Part shown: positions 41,978 through 49,978 of the stretch, piece by piece
How positions within the stretch are numbered: the stretch's first letter is position 1
Layout: each line of letters opens with the position of its first letter
NCBI GenBank assembly: GCA_040400085.1
Contig: JBBAQX010000013.1
Coordinates: 20,278-84,277, forward strand
Direction: 5' to 3'
From: HNR sp040400085
GTDB taxonomy: Bacteria > Actinomycetota > Actinomycetes > Actinomycetales > Microbacteriaceae
Length of the DNA stretch: 64,000 nucleotides
Program-made: the position numbers and the translations under genes
The notes under the pieces: generated by a model
What the model saw: only the letters and a program-made list of their open reading frames with translations
Database searches by the model: none
Told to the model about the DNA's origin: nothing

Positions 41978-43082
41978 GCCTGCGCCTCAGCGCACCCAAG
42001 CCCGTGCACGGCGCGTCGACGAGGATGCGGTCGAAGCCGTCAGGGAAGCGCTGAGGAACAGACTGGCCATCGCCGACGACGACGTCAACGGCATCCTGCA
42101 CAGCGATCACCGAGCGACGCACCAGATTCGCCCGCGCCGGCACTGCCTCGTTCGCCACCAGGTGCGCGCCCGCCGCGAGCGCCTCAGCTCCCAGCACGGC
42201 GCTCTTGCCGCCGGGGCCAGCACACATGTCGAGCCAGGCCTCGCCCGCGCGGATCTCGCGCGCCTTCGACAGGATCAGCGCCGCGATCTGCGAGCCCTGG
42301 TCCTGCACCCGGATCCAGCCGTTGCTCGGGCCCGTGACGATGGCGGGGTCGCCGCCCTCGAGCGTATGTCCGATGGGCGAGATAGCGGATGCCGTGACCT
42401 CCGCATCCCCCGGAAGCTCCTTCGGGCTCCCCGGTAGCGTCACGAGACTCACCTGCGGCGGCAGGTTATCCGCGGCGAGTAGGGCGGGAACCTCGTCGGC
42501 GCGCCCCTCGGCTCGTAAAGCGGTGCGGAACGCGCGGATGATCCACTCGGGATGAGAGAACTCCGCTGACAGCTTCTGGTCGTCGGTCTTGAGGCCATCG
42601 ACGATATCGGCGAGCCACTCATCCGGGCTGCGCCGCCCGATGCTGCGGAGCACGCCGTTCACGAAGCCGACGGCCGACTGCCTGCCGACCTTCTTCTGGA
42701 TGTCGACGGTCTCGTTCACGGCCGCGTGGCTGGGGATGCGCATCCCCACCAATTGATGCGTGCCGAGGCGCAGCACCACGAGGGCCACCGGGTCGATGGT
42801 GGTCACATCGCGATTCGAGGCGAGCTCAATCAGCCTGTCGTAGTAACCCTGCATCCGCAGCGTGCCATACACCAGCTCGGTCGTCAGCCCGCGGTCGGCG
42901 GCGTTCAGGCCGGACTCGCGCAGGCGCGACGGGAGAACGAGGTTGGCGTAGGCATCCGCATCGCGCACCTCCGCGAGCACCTCGTAGGCGACGAGGCGCG
43001 CGCTCGTGCGGCCGCGCGCGGTGGCTGTATAGCTACGCTCGTTGGCAGTGTAGCTACGCTCGTTGGATGGGTTTCGATTCAT
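41649..43082 (-). CDS. rsmB: 16S rRNA (cytosine-967-C5) methyltransferase
   Basis: RsmB methylates a cytosine of 16S rRNA. The 477-residue protein has an N-terminal NusB-like domain (about 25-150) and a methyltransferase domain with the cofactor loop DMCAGPGGKSA (about 293-303). The two cysteine motifs are DAPCTGLG (about 365) and YVTCSPHRAET (about 410). Its 3' third also exists as a displaced fragment beside rpe, and here the reading frame ends early at a TAG. The N-terminal NERSYTA is duplicated. The start overlaps the fmt stop (ATGA). Confidence 0.94.
   Translation of the reverse strand: MNRNPSNERSYTANERSYTATARGRTSARLVAYEVLAEVRDADAYANLVLPSRLRESGLNAADRGLTTELVYGTLRMQGYYDRLIELASNRDVTTIDPVALVVLRLGTHQLVGMRIPSHAAVNETVDIQKKVGRQSAVGFVNGVLRSIGRRSPDEWLADIVDGLKTDDQKLSAEFSHPEWIIRAFRTALRAEGRADEVPALLAADNLPPQVSLVTLPGSPKELPGDAEVTASAISPIGHTLEGGDPAIVTGPSNGWIRVQDQGSQIAALILSKAREIRAGEAWLDMCAGPGGKSAVLGAEALAAGAHLVANEAVPARANLVRRSVIAVQDAVDVVVGDGQSVPQRFPDGFDRILVDAPCTGLGALRRRPEARWRKSPTDVPPLTSLQDALLDSAASSLRPGGLLAYVTCSPHRAETRTIANGMLKNHPEITEISARAVLHSLAPEPVDLGGDELSVQLWPHRHGTDAMFIALFEKSA
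43028..43069. repeat. 21-bp tandem repeat in the rsmB N-terminus
   Basis: Two 21-bp units (core TAGCTACGCTCGTTGG) in frame, encoding NERSYTA twice. It is before the first conserved domain, so it is probably harmless slippage. Confidence 0.8.
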
Positions 43083-44041
43083 GATGCTGTGCTTTCCGAT
43101 AGCTGAAGGCCGCGGAACCAGTCGGTCGCCGCCATAGCGCGTTTACCCGCCGGTTGGACCGTGACCAGGCGCAGGGGCGCGTCTGCCGTGCCGATCAGGA
43201 CGGCGCTGCCTTCGAGAGTGATTCGGCCGGGGGTTTGAGGGGCGGGGGTTGCGGATGTTGTTTCGATTGCGGATGCCTCGCTCGCGTTGACCCCCACCAC
43301 CCGAGCCAATTCGAGCACCTTCACCCGCTGGCCGTCAACCTCGGTAAACGCGCCCGGCTCCGGGGTCACTCCCCGATACTGGGCAAACACCCTGCTAGCA
43401 GGCTGAGTCCAATCGAGCCGCCCGTCCGCGTTGGTGAGCTTCTGCGCGTATGTTCCCTCACCCGTTTGGGGGCGCAGCCTGGCGTTGTCGGAAGCCAGGG
43501 ACTCAAGGTCGCGCACGATGTCGCGGGCCCCCTCCTCCGCATAGTGCGCAAGAACGTCGCCCGCCGTGGCAGACTCGTCAACGGGGATCACCCGCTGGCT
43601 CAGGATGTCACCAGCGTCGAGCGCCTGCACGAGCTGGAAAATCGTGATGCCGTTCTGCGCGTCCCCCGCCATGAGCGAGCGCTGCACGGGAGCGGCTCCG
43701 CGCCACTCCGGAAGGAGCGAGAAGTGCAGGTTAAACCATCCGTGAGTCGGCACAGCGAGCAGGGCCTGGGGCACGAGTCCCCCGTAGGCCACGATGACGC
43801 CGACCTCCGGCTGCAGCGTCGCGATCTGCGCGGTGACGTCCGGCGTAAGTTTGTTCGCGCGAATCACGTTGAGGCCAAGTTCCTCCGCGACCGACGCGAT
43901 CGGGGACGGGGTGAGGATTCGTTTGCGGCCGGTGGGGGCATCCTCGCGCGAGACCACGGCCACGACATCGTGGCCCGCCGCAACGAGCGCGCGCAGGCTG
44001 GGGATCGCGGCATCGGGGGTCCCTGCGAATACGATCCTCAT
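43079..44041 (-). CDS. fmt: Methionyl-tRNA formyltransferase
   Basis: Fmt formylates initiator Met-tRNA with 10-formyltetrahydrofolate. ATG 44041, six bases after AGGAG, gives 320 residues; the upstream extension lacks similarity. RIVFAGTPDAAIPSLRALV opens the formyltransferase domain and the catalytic region NLHFSLLPEWRGAAPVQR is at about 107-124. The C-terminal OB-like domain (about 210-310) is complete. Gene order fmt-rsmB-rpe is ancestral; the island separates rpe here. A TAAACT box lies about 45 bp upstream. Confidence 0.96.
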   Translation of the reverse strand: MRIVFAGTPDAAIPSLRALVAAGHDVVAVVSREDAPTGRKRILTPSPIASVAEELGLNVIRANKLTPDVTAQIATLQPEVGVIVAYGGLVPQALLAVPTHGWFNLHFSLLPEWRGAAPVQRSLMAGDAQNGITIFQLVQALDAGDILSQRVIPVDESATAGDVLAHYAEEGARDIVRDLESLASDNARLRPQTGEGTYAQKLTNADGRLDWTQPASRVFAQYRGVTPEPGAFTEVDGQRVKVLELARVVGVNASEASAIETTSATPAPQTPGRITLEGSAVLIGTADAPLRLVTVQPAGKRAMAATDWFRGLQLSESTAS

Positions 44042-44122
44042 GTTGCGCTCCTTGCGACTCGGTTGTGCGGTGCGTACGATTTTCACGTAAGGATTCAGTT
44101 TACCCGCTCGGCGCCCGCCGCA

Positions 44123-45730
44123 TCACAACGACGTCGAGTGGGCCACGAGCTCGCGGGTGAACGCAGTACGGGGCTGAGTCAGCACCTGCTCGGTCTCGCC
44201 CTCCTCAACGACGCGGCCGCCCTCCATGACGAGGATACGGTGGCTCATTTCGCGCACCACGGCCAGGTCATGCGAGATGAAGAGCATCGCGAGGCCCGTG
44301 CCTTGCTGGATCCCATGCAGCAGCGTGAGGATATCCGCCTGCACGGAGACGTCCAGGGCGCTGACCGCTTCGTCGCACACGAGCACGTCCGGCTCGGCGG
44401 CGAGCGCCCGAGCAATCGCCACGCGCTGCCGCTGGCCGCCGGAGAGCTGGCCGGGGCGCTGCCGGGCTAGCTCCAGGTCAAGCCCAACCCTGCCGAAAAG
44501 TTCGCTCACCCGGCCGCGCCGCGCCACCGCAGGCAGGTGCGCGAGCGCCTCGGCCACCGAGCGCCCAACAGTAACGCGGGGGTTAAGCGCCGAGTAGGGG
44601 TCCTGATGAATCAGCTGTATGCTGCGGCGGCGGGCCCGGCGGCGACGTTCCGGCACGCCGCTCCACGGCTGCCCATCAAGGCGCACCTCGCCCGAGTCGG
44701 GCGCCTCAATCCCCATCACGAGTCGCGCAATCGTGCTCTTCCCCGACCCGGACTCCCCCACCACGCCAAGGGTTGTACCGGGCTCCAGCGTAAACGAGAC
44801 GTCGTCAACCGCGGGCACTCCCGCACCACGGTAGGACTTGGTCAAGCCCACTGCGGTAAGACGCGACTCGGCAAGCGAAGCGGGCACAACAGGCATCGCG
44901 GGCGCCTTCGATGAGGGGATGGCTGCCACCAGCATCCGCGTGTACTCGTGTTGGGGATCGCGCACCAGATCCCGTGGCCGCCCCTCCTCGACGACGACTC
45001 CTGCCCGCATCACGAGCGCCCTGTCGGCTATACGCTGCACCAGGCCCAGATCGTGGCTCACGAGTAGGATGCCCATCCCCTGCGCCTTCAACTCGAGGAG
45101 CAGGTCAAGGATATGAGCCTGCACGGTGCTGTCGAGCGCGGTGGTTGGTTCGTCCGCGATGAGCAGAGACGGACCTCCGACGATTGCCTGCGCGATGAGG
45201 GCGCGCTGGCGGAGCCCGCCCGACAGCTCGTGGGGATAGGCGCGGCGGCGGATTTCGGGGTCGGGCATCCGTACATCACGGAGGGTCTTGAGGGCGAGGG
45301 CGCGCCGTTCGGTTCGGTTCAGTGACGCACCGCCGCGCGCGCCATGCACGACCAGCGACTCCTCGACCTCCTTCCCGATGCGGCGAAGCGGGTCGAGCGA
45401 GAGCAGCGCGTCCTGGCTGACGAGCCCAACCCTGTTGCCGCGGATTTCGCGCCATTGCTTCTCGGTCAGTCCCTTTACTGATTCTCCGCCCAGCAGGAGA
45501 TCCTGGCCCGCGGAGGGCATCTCTACGCGAAGTTCCCCGGGGATGAGTCCCACGAGAGACCGGGTCACCAGGGTCTTCCCCGAGCCGGATTCCCCGACGA
45601 GGGCAACGCACTCGCCAGCTGCAACCGTCAACGATACGTTGTCGACGAGCGTGCGACGTAGCGCAGAGTCGGCAGGCCCACTAATGGTCAACCCTCGAAT
45701 CTCAGCAACAATCCCCTCCACCCGACTCAC
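44123..45730 (-). CDS. Dipeptide/oligopeptide-type ABC importer, fused double ATPase
   Basis: A 535-residue protein with two ABC domains, equivalent to fused DppD and DppF. Walker A motifs are GESGSGKT (about 40) and GESGSGKST (about 325). Signatures are LSGGLRQRALIAQAI and LSGGQRQRVAIARAL, with Walker B LLIADEPTTALD and VLVCDEAVSALD. Oligopeptide-type C-terminal extensions are present after each. It ends a four-gene operon after two permeases and a binding protein, all linked by ATGA overlaps. Substrate may be peptides, nickel or another small ligand. Confidence 0.92.
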   Translation of the reverse strand: MSRVEGIVAEIRGLTISGPADSALRRTLVDNVSLTVAAGECVALVGESGSGKTLVTRSLVGLIPGELRVEMPSAGQDLLLGGESVKGLTEKQWREIRGNRVGLVSQDALLSLDPLRRIGKEVEESLVVHGARGGASLNRTERRALALKTLRDVRMPDPEIRRRAYPHELSGGLRQRALIAQAIVGGPSLLIADEPTTALDSTVQAHILDLLLELKAQGMGILLVSHDLGLVQRIADRALVMRAGVVVEEGRPRDLVRDPQHEYTRMLVAAIPSSKAPAMPVVPASLAESRLTAVGLTKSYRGAGVPAVDDVSFTLEPGTTLGVVGESGSGKSTIARLVMGIEAPDSGEVRLDGQPWSGVPERRRRARRRSIQLIHQDPYSALNPRVTVGRSVAEALAHLPAVARRGRVSELFGRVGLDLELARQRPGQLSGGQRQRVAIARALAAEPDVLVCDEAVSALDVSVQADILTLLHGIQQGTGLAMLFISHDLAVVREMSHRILVMEGGRVVEEGETEQVLTQPRTAFTRELVAHSTSL

Positions 45731-46578
45731 CTCCGCCCCTCAATCGCCCGCGAATCAAATACACGCGACGCCACCGACACCGACACCACGGTCAGGATGA
45801 TCGCGAGCCCGGGAAACACCGCCAGCCACCAGGCCTTCCCCAACACGTTCCTGCTGCCAGCAAGCATCAGCCCCCAATCGGGCGTGGGCTCCTGCGCGCC
45901 GAGCCCCAGAAAACTCAGGCCAGCGGCCGCGACGATGCTGGTCCCGATCCCGATGACGGCCAGGACCACCACGGGCCTCAGCACAGACGGCAACAGGTGC
46001 CGCACAAACACGAACGCGGGCCCGCGTCCCAGCAACACGGAGGCCTGCACGTAATCGGCCTGGCGCACGCTGAGCGTCTCGCTCCGCGACAGGCGGATAT
46101 ACGCGGGCACGGCCCCGATGAGCACGGCGAGCGCCACGTTCCCCGGCCCGCCGCCGAGCACCGCGAGTACGACGAGCGCGATGAGAAAGTCGGGGAACGC
46201 CATCAGGATTTCGACGGCCCGCATGAGGAAGGCATCCGCCAATCGAGGGATCAGTCCCAGCAGCATACCGACAAGCGTTCCGATCAGCGCGGCGCCCGCC
46301 GCGGCGCCGAGACCGACGGCAAGCGAAAACCGGGCGCCGTAAATGACGCGGCTAAGGGTGTCGCGCCCCGTCTGGTCCGTGCCGAACGGATGCTCCCAGC
46401 TGGGCGGTTGCAGCGCACTGCCGAGGTTATTGGCGAGCGGGTCGAATGGGGTGAGCAGCGACGGCCACAACGCGGCGACGAGCAGTAACGCGAGAAACAC
46501 CCAGGCCAGAACATCCCCAAAAGATATCCTGCGCGAACGGATGCCCCGGGCACGTTGCGCCAACACGGCCATACTCAT
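45727..46578 (-). CDS. ABC importer permease (DppC-type)
   Basis: A 283-residue permease with about six membrane helices. The N-terminal OppC motif region LTPFDPLANNL and HPFGTDQTGRDTLSRVIYGAR (about 50-83) is characteristic of DppC/OppC subunits. The cytosolic EAA-like loop lies near YIRLSRSETLSVRQADYVQA. It overlaps its neighbours by 4 bp on both sides. Confidence 0.92.
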   Translation of the reverse strand: MSMAVLAQRARGIRSRRISFGDVLAWVFLALLLVAALWPSLLTPFDPLANNLGSALQPPSWEHPFGTDQTGRDTLSRVIYGARFSLAVGLGAAAGAALIGTLVGMLLGLIPRLADAFLMRAVEILMAFPDFLIALVVLAVLGGGPGNVALAVLIGAVPAYIRLSRSETLSVRQADYVQASVLLGRGPAFVFVRHLLPSVLRPVVVLAVIGIGTSIVAAAGLSFLGLGAQEPTPDWGLMLAGSRNVLGKAWWLAVFPGLAIILTVVSVSVASRVFDSRAIEGRR

Positions 46579-47507
46579 GACGCCCTCCCAACGGTCGCGC
46601 GGGTCAGCCGCGGATCGATCAGCCCGCTCGCCGCATCCACGATCGCGTTGATCACGACGAAGACGAACGCCACGAGGAGAACGACGCCGAGGACCACGGG
46701 AAGATCGCGGGCGAGGATCGCGGTGAGCGCGACCCGCCCGATTCCGGAACGCCCAAAGATTGATTCGACCAGCACTGCCCCGCCCACGAGGGATCCGGCG
46801 ACGTAGGCCCCGAGCGCGAGGGTCCCGTTGGTGGCGTGGCGCAGCGTGTGATGCGTGAGCAGCCGGGTCGGGCCGACTCCGCGGGCGCGCACGGTCTCAA
46901 CGAACGGATGCTCCTCCGCCGTCTCAATCCCCCGCCTCAGCACCTGCCCGATGACGGCGCTGACGGGGATCGCGATGGTGAGCGCGGGTAGGATCAGCGA
47001 GGGTAGCCCCTGCGAACCGGAGACCGGGAACCAGTTCAGCCCGAACGAGAACACGGCGAGAAGCATGAGCCCGGTCCAAAAGACGGGGGCGGAGACGGCG
47101 ACGAGTTCGACGATTCCGAGCAGCCCGCGCAGGCTGGGGGTACGCGCGATGAAGAGCCCGAGCGCGAGAAAAACGGCCACAAAGAGTAGCGAGGCGATTG
47201 TCAATTGGATGGTTGCCCCCAGCTGGGCACCGATGACCTCGACCACCGGCTTCCGGAGCTGGTAGCTCATCCCGAGATCGCCGCGCAGCACCCGCCCGAG
47301 GTAGGTCACGTATTGCTGCCAGAGCGGCCCGTCGAGTCCCAGGTCCGTCCTGATGAGCGCTCGTTCCTCTGGCCCGACCTGGCTGTGCGGGCCGAGCATC
47401 ACGTCGACGGGATCGCCCGGCACGAGTTTGAGCGCGAAGAAGGCCAGGGTGATCGCGCCCCAGATGACTACCGCGAGTCCGAGGATCCGCGCCCCCAGTC
47501 GGGTCAC
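46575..47507 (-). CDS. ABC importer permease (DppB-type)
   Basis: A 310-residue permease. LVPGDPVDVMLG (about 28-39), then DLGLDGPLWQQYVTYLGRVLRGDLGMSY in two adjoining parts (about 54-81), is the DppB/OppB N-terminal signature. A typical helix-rich core with EEHPFVETVRARGVGPTRL (EAA loop) follows. Coupled to the other subunits by 4-bp overlaps. Confidence 0.92.
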   Translation of the reverse strand: MTRLGARILGLAVVIWGAITLAFFALKLVPGDPVDVMLGPHSQVGPEERALIRTDLGLDGPLWQQYVTYLGRVLRGDLGMSYQLRKPVVEVIGAQLGATIQLTIASLLFVAVFLALGLFIARTPSLRGLLGIVELVAVSAPVFWTGLMLLAVFSFGLNWFPVSGSQGLPSLILPALTIAIPVSAVIGQVLRRGIETAEEHPFVETVRARGVGPTRLLTHHTLRHATNGTLALGAYVAGSLVGGAVLVESIFGRSGIGRVALTAILARDLPVVLGVVLLVAFVFVVINAIVDAASGLIDPRLTRATVGRAS

Positions 47508-49144
47508 TTCAGGGACGCCCCATAAAACTGCGGCTGACCTGTTGGCCCGAAGGTAAGCCCCTCGACATTCTTGCTCTGGGCGGTGATGACGGCCGGTACG
47601 TAGACGGGGATGATCGACACGAAGTCGTTATTCCACTGCTGGACGTCTTTATACAGAGATGCCCGCTCGTTGATATCCGTTGTGGTGACCGCTTTCTCGA
47701 GCAGAGCGTCGATGTCGGGGCGCACAACGGTCGAGACGTTTTGGAAGCCTTCGCTGTGGAGATGGTTACGGAGGATATCCCCGTCGAGGCCGTCGTAGCT
47801 CCAATCGGTGAGGTCGAATGTGCGCGGTTCGTACTTTTCGTTGTATTGGGCGGGTTCGAGGGTCTCCCGGATCAATTCGAATCCGACGTCCTTCAGGTTT
47901 CCTTGGAATGCGTTCGCAAGGCTCTGGTTCTCGTCGCTTACGGGAGTCCAGGCGATCCACGTTGCTGCGAGCCGGAGGCCGTCCTTAACCCGGTATCCGT
48001 CGCCGTCTCGTTCCGTCCATCCGGCGTCGTCGAAGAACTTGTTGGCGGCATCCGGGTCGAATTTCCAGGAGTTTTCGAGGGACGAGTCATACACCTGCGG
48101 GGTTGTCGGACTCAGAATCGACCAGGCCCGGTCATACTCGCCGAAGAAGATCGTCTTGACCGCGGCATCGATATCGAGGGAGCTGCGGAATCCTTTGCGA
48201 ACGTTCTCGTCCGCGAAGACGCCGAACCCGTCGTTGAGGTAGAGAGAATAGGGGATGCCGGGAGATTGCACCGAGTTCACGGTCGCGTCGGATCCGACCT
48301 CGCTCACGGCGGACGGGGGAAGTTCGGCGGCGACCTGGGCTTCACCGCTGTTGAGGGCGCCAACGCGAACGGAGCTCTCGGGAAGCACGTTTATCGTCAG
48401 AGTTTCGAGCGCGGCGGGTCCGGAATGTGTTGCCGCCTTCGAGGGCCAATTGTAGGCATCATTTCTCGTGAGCACGACGTTCTGCCCCGGCGTGATTTCC
48501 GAGACGACAAAGGGACCCGTGCCGACCGTGATGCCGGAGCCGCCAGCGGACAGGTCTGACCGGTGCTCGTTGAGGACCTTGGGCGAGTAAAACCCCAGCT
48601 GCGCGCTGCTCAGGTTTTGCAGGAGGGGCGCGAAGGGCGAGTTCAGCTTGAGCACAACCGTATAGTCGTCGATGACCTCTGCCCCGGCGAAGATTTTATC
48701 GCCACCCAATTTGCTCAGCGCTGAGGCTGACTCGGTCTTCGGGTCCACGACGTGTTCGAGGTTGAGTTTGACAGCCTCAGCGTTGAACTTTTCGCCGTCG
48801 TGGAAGGTGACGTTGTCACGCAGCGTGAAGGTGTAGCGTAACCCGTCCTCGCTAATCTCCCAGCTATCAGCCAGCCAGGGCACAACGTTTCCGTCGGAGT
48901 CGATATCGACAAGAGAGTCGAAGACGTTGCGCAGAATCAGAATCGAGGAATCGATCTGGGTTTTGTGGATATCGAGGTGCCCGTCGAACACGTTTGCGCC
49001 GGCGATGGCCATCGTAAGGTTTTGGTTGGCCGAATCGCCGCTAGAGGTGTTCCCTGCGGTGCCAGACGCGCAGCCTGTCAAGATGAGGGTCGAGGTGAGG
49101 GCAAGCACCGCGGGGATGTGTAGACGACGACCAAGCGTGGGCAT
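47504..49144 (-). CDS. ABC importer substrate-binding lipoprotein (family 5)
   Basis: A 546-residue periplasm-side binding protein. The signal peptide ends in the lipobox LTGC (Cys24-25 region), so it is a lipoprotein. The SBP_bac_5 family pattern is clear: PWLADSWEISEDGLRYTFTLRDNVTFHDGE (given here in two joined parts, WEISEDGLRYTFTLRDNV and TFHDGEKFNAEAV), and later KVLNEH and FKPGQ-like strands. It is the first gene of the importer operon. A 9-bp direct repeat lies in the promoter region shared with the divergent TetR gene. Confidence 0.92.
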   Translation of the reverse strand: MPTLGRRLHIPAVLALTSTLILTGCASGTAGNTSSGDSANQNLTMAIAGANVFDGHLDIHKTQIDSSILILRNVFDSLVDIDSDGNVVPWLADSWEISEDGLRYTFTLRDNVTFHDGEKFNAEAVKLNLEHVVDPKTESASALSKLGGDKIFAGAEVIDDYTVVLKLNSPFAPLLQNLSSAQLGFYSPKVLNEHRSDLSAGGSGITVGTGPFVVSEITPGQNVVLTRNDAYNWPSKAATHSGPAALETLTINVLPESSVRVGALNSGEAQVAAELPPSAVSEVGSDATVNSVQSPGIPYSLYLNDGFGVFADENVRKGFRSSLDIDAAVKTIFFGEYDRAWSILSPTTPQVYDSSLENSWKFDPDAANKFFDDAGWTERDGDGYRVKDGLRLAATWIAWTPVSDENQSLANAFQGNLKDVGFELIRETLEPAQYNEKYEPRTFDLTDWSYDGLDGDILRNHLHSEGFQNVSTVVRPDIDALLEKAVTTTDINERASLYKDVQQWNNDFVSIIPVYVPAVITAQSKNVEGLTFGPTGQPQFYGASLK

Positions 49145-49164
49145 TCGAAACTCCGTATTAATAG

Positions 49165-49190
49165 GGCATAGTGGTTAATCAGGCATAGTG
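49165..49190. promoter_or_regulatory. Direct repeat in the importer/TetR intergenic region
   Basis: GGCATAGTG occurs at 49165-49173 and 49182-49190, 17 bp apart from start to start, between two divergent genes. It could be a regulator site for the importer promoter. TetR family operators are usually palindromic, so the binding protein is not clear. Confidence 0.3.
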
Positions 49191-49271
49191 TAGGTAACTA
49201 AGGTCTCACCAGCACCATACCAACAATACACATAACTGAATCCAGTACAAGAATATTCCCTCGGAGTTTAC

Positions 49272-49922
49272 GTGACGCAACAACCCCTTCCCACCAGCGC
49301 GGACGACGCAGGCACGCCCCGCGCGCGCAGGGGACGACCCCGCGTATCCAGTCGCGAAGTACTAGAGGATGCCGCTTACGAACTTTTCATCGAGAACGGA
49401 TACGCGAAAACGACCGTCGATCACATCACCCAGCGAGCGGGCGTGAGCAGGGGCACCTTCTTCAACTACTTCGCGGCAAAGGGAGACGTCTTCTGGGGGC
49501 AGGTAGACGAAAGCCTTGCTCACCTCGGGGAGTGTTTGGCCGCATCAGACCCGCAGCTTCCCGTGGTCCGAGCCATCGGTGAGGCGTTCGCCGATGCGGC
49601 GGAAGGCTTCGGGCCGGGCAATGTCCCCTGGATCCTCACCCAGCACCAGCTGATCGGGAGCAGGGACGAGGTCCAAGCATCCGCCCTCACGCGATTCACC
49701 GCACAGGCAGACACCCTGCGTTCCTTCGCAGCAGCCCGGCTCGGTGTCGACCCGACTGACCCGCTACCCCGCGTCATCGCCTACACCACAATCAGCGCCG
49801 TCATCGCAGCGGCCCAGAGCTGGGCTGCGGCCGGAAGCTCACGGGGGCACCTGGCGCCCTATCTCCTCAGAGCACTCGCCCCCGTTGCCGACGGGTTCGA
49901 GGGCAGTACAGTTATACGTTAG
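49272..49922 (+). CDS. TetR family transcriptional regulator
   Basis: A 216-residue regulator. The N-terminal helix-turn-helix is typical: AYELFIENGYAKTTVDHITQRAGVSRGTF (read as AYELFIENGYAKTTVDHIT then QRAGVSRGTFFNYF, about 36-68). The C-terminal ligand domain is not conserved. The start is GTG with GGAG nearby. It is followed after 56 bp by an ABC exporter gene on the same strand and is divergent to the importer operon, so it may control either. A link to the exporter is the common arrangement. Confidence 0.9.
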   Translation: MTQQPLPTSADDAGTPRARRGRPRVSSREVLEDAAYELFIENGYAKTTVDHITQRAGVSRGTFFNYFAAKGDVFWGQVDESLAHLGECLAASDPQLPVVRAIGEAFADAAEGFGPGNVPWILTQHQLIGSRDEVQASALTRFTAQADTLRSFAAARLGVDPTDPLPRVIAYTTISAVIAAAQSWAAAGSSRGHLAPYLLRALAPVADGFEGSTVIR

Positions 49923-49978
49923 TAGCCACTCAAAACCAACGGCTCGACACCCCACTCCCCGAACACCAAGGAAAACCC

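Noticed and set aside
43154..44470. Plus-strand open frame (438 codons) opposite fmt
   Set aside because: Shadow of fmt and the importer ATPase gene; composition driven.
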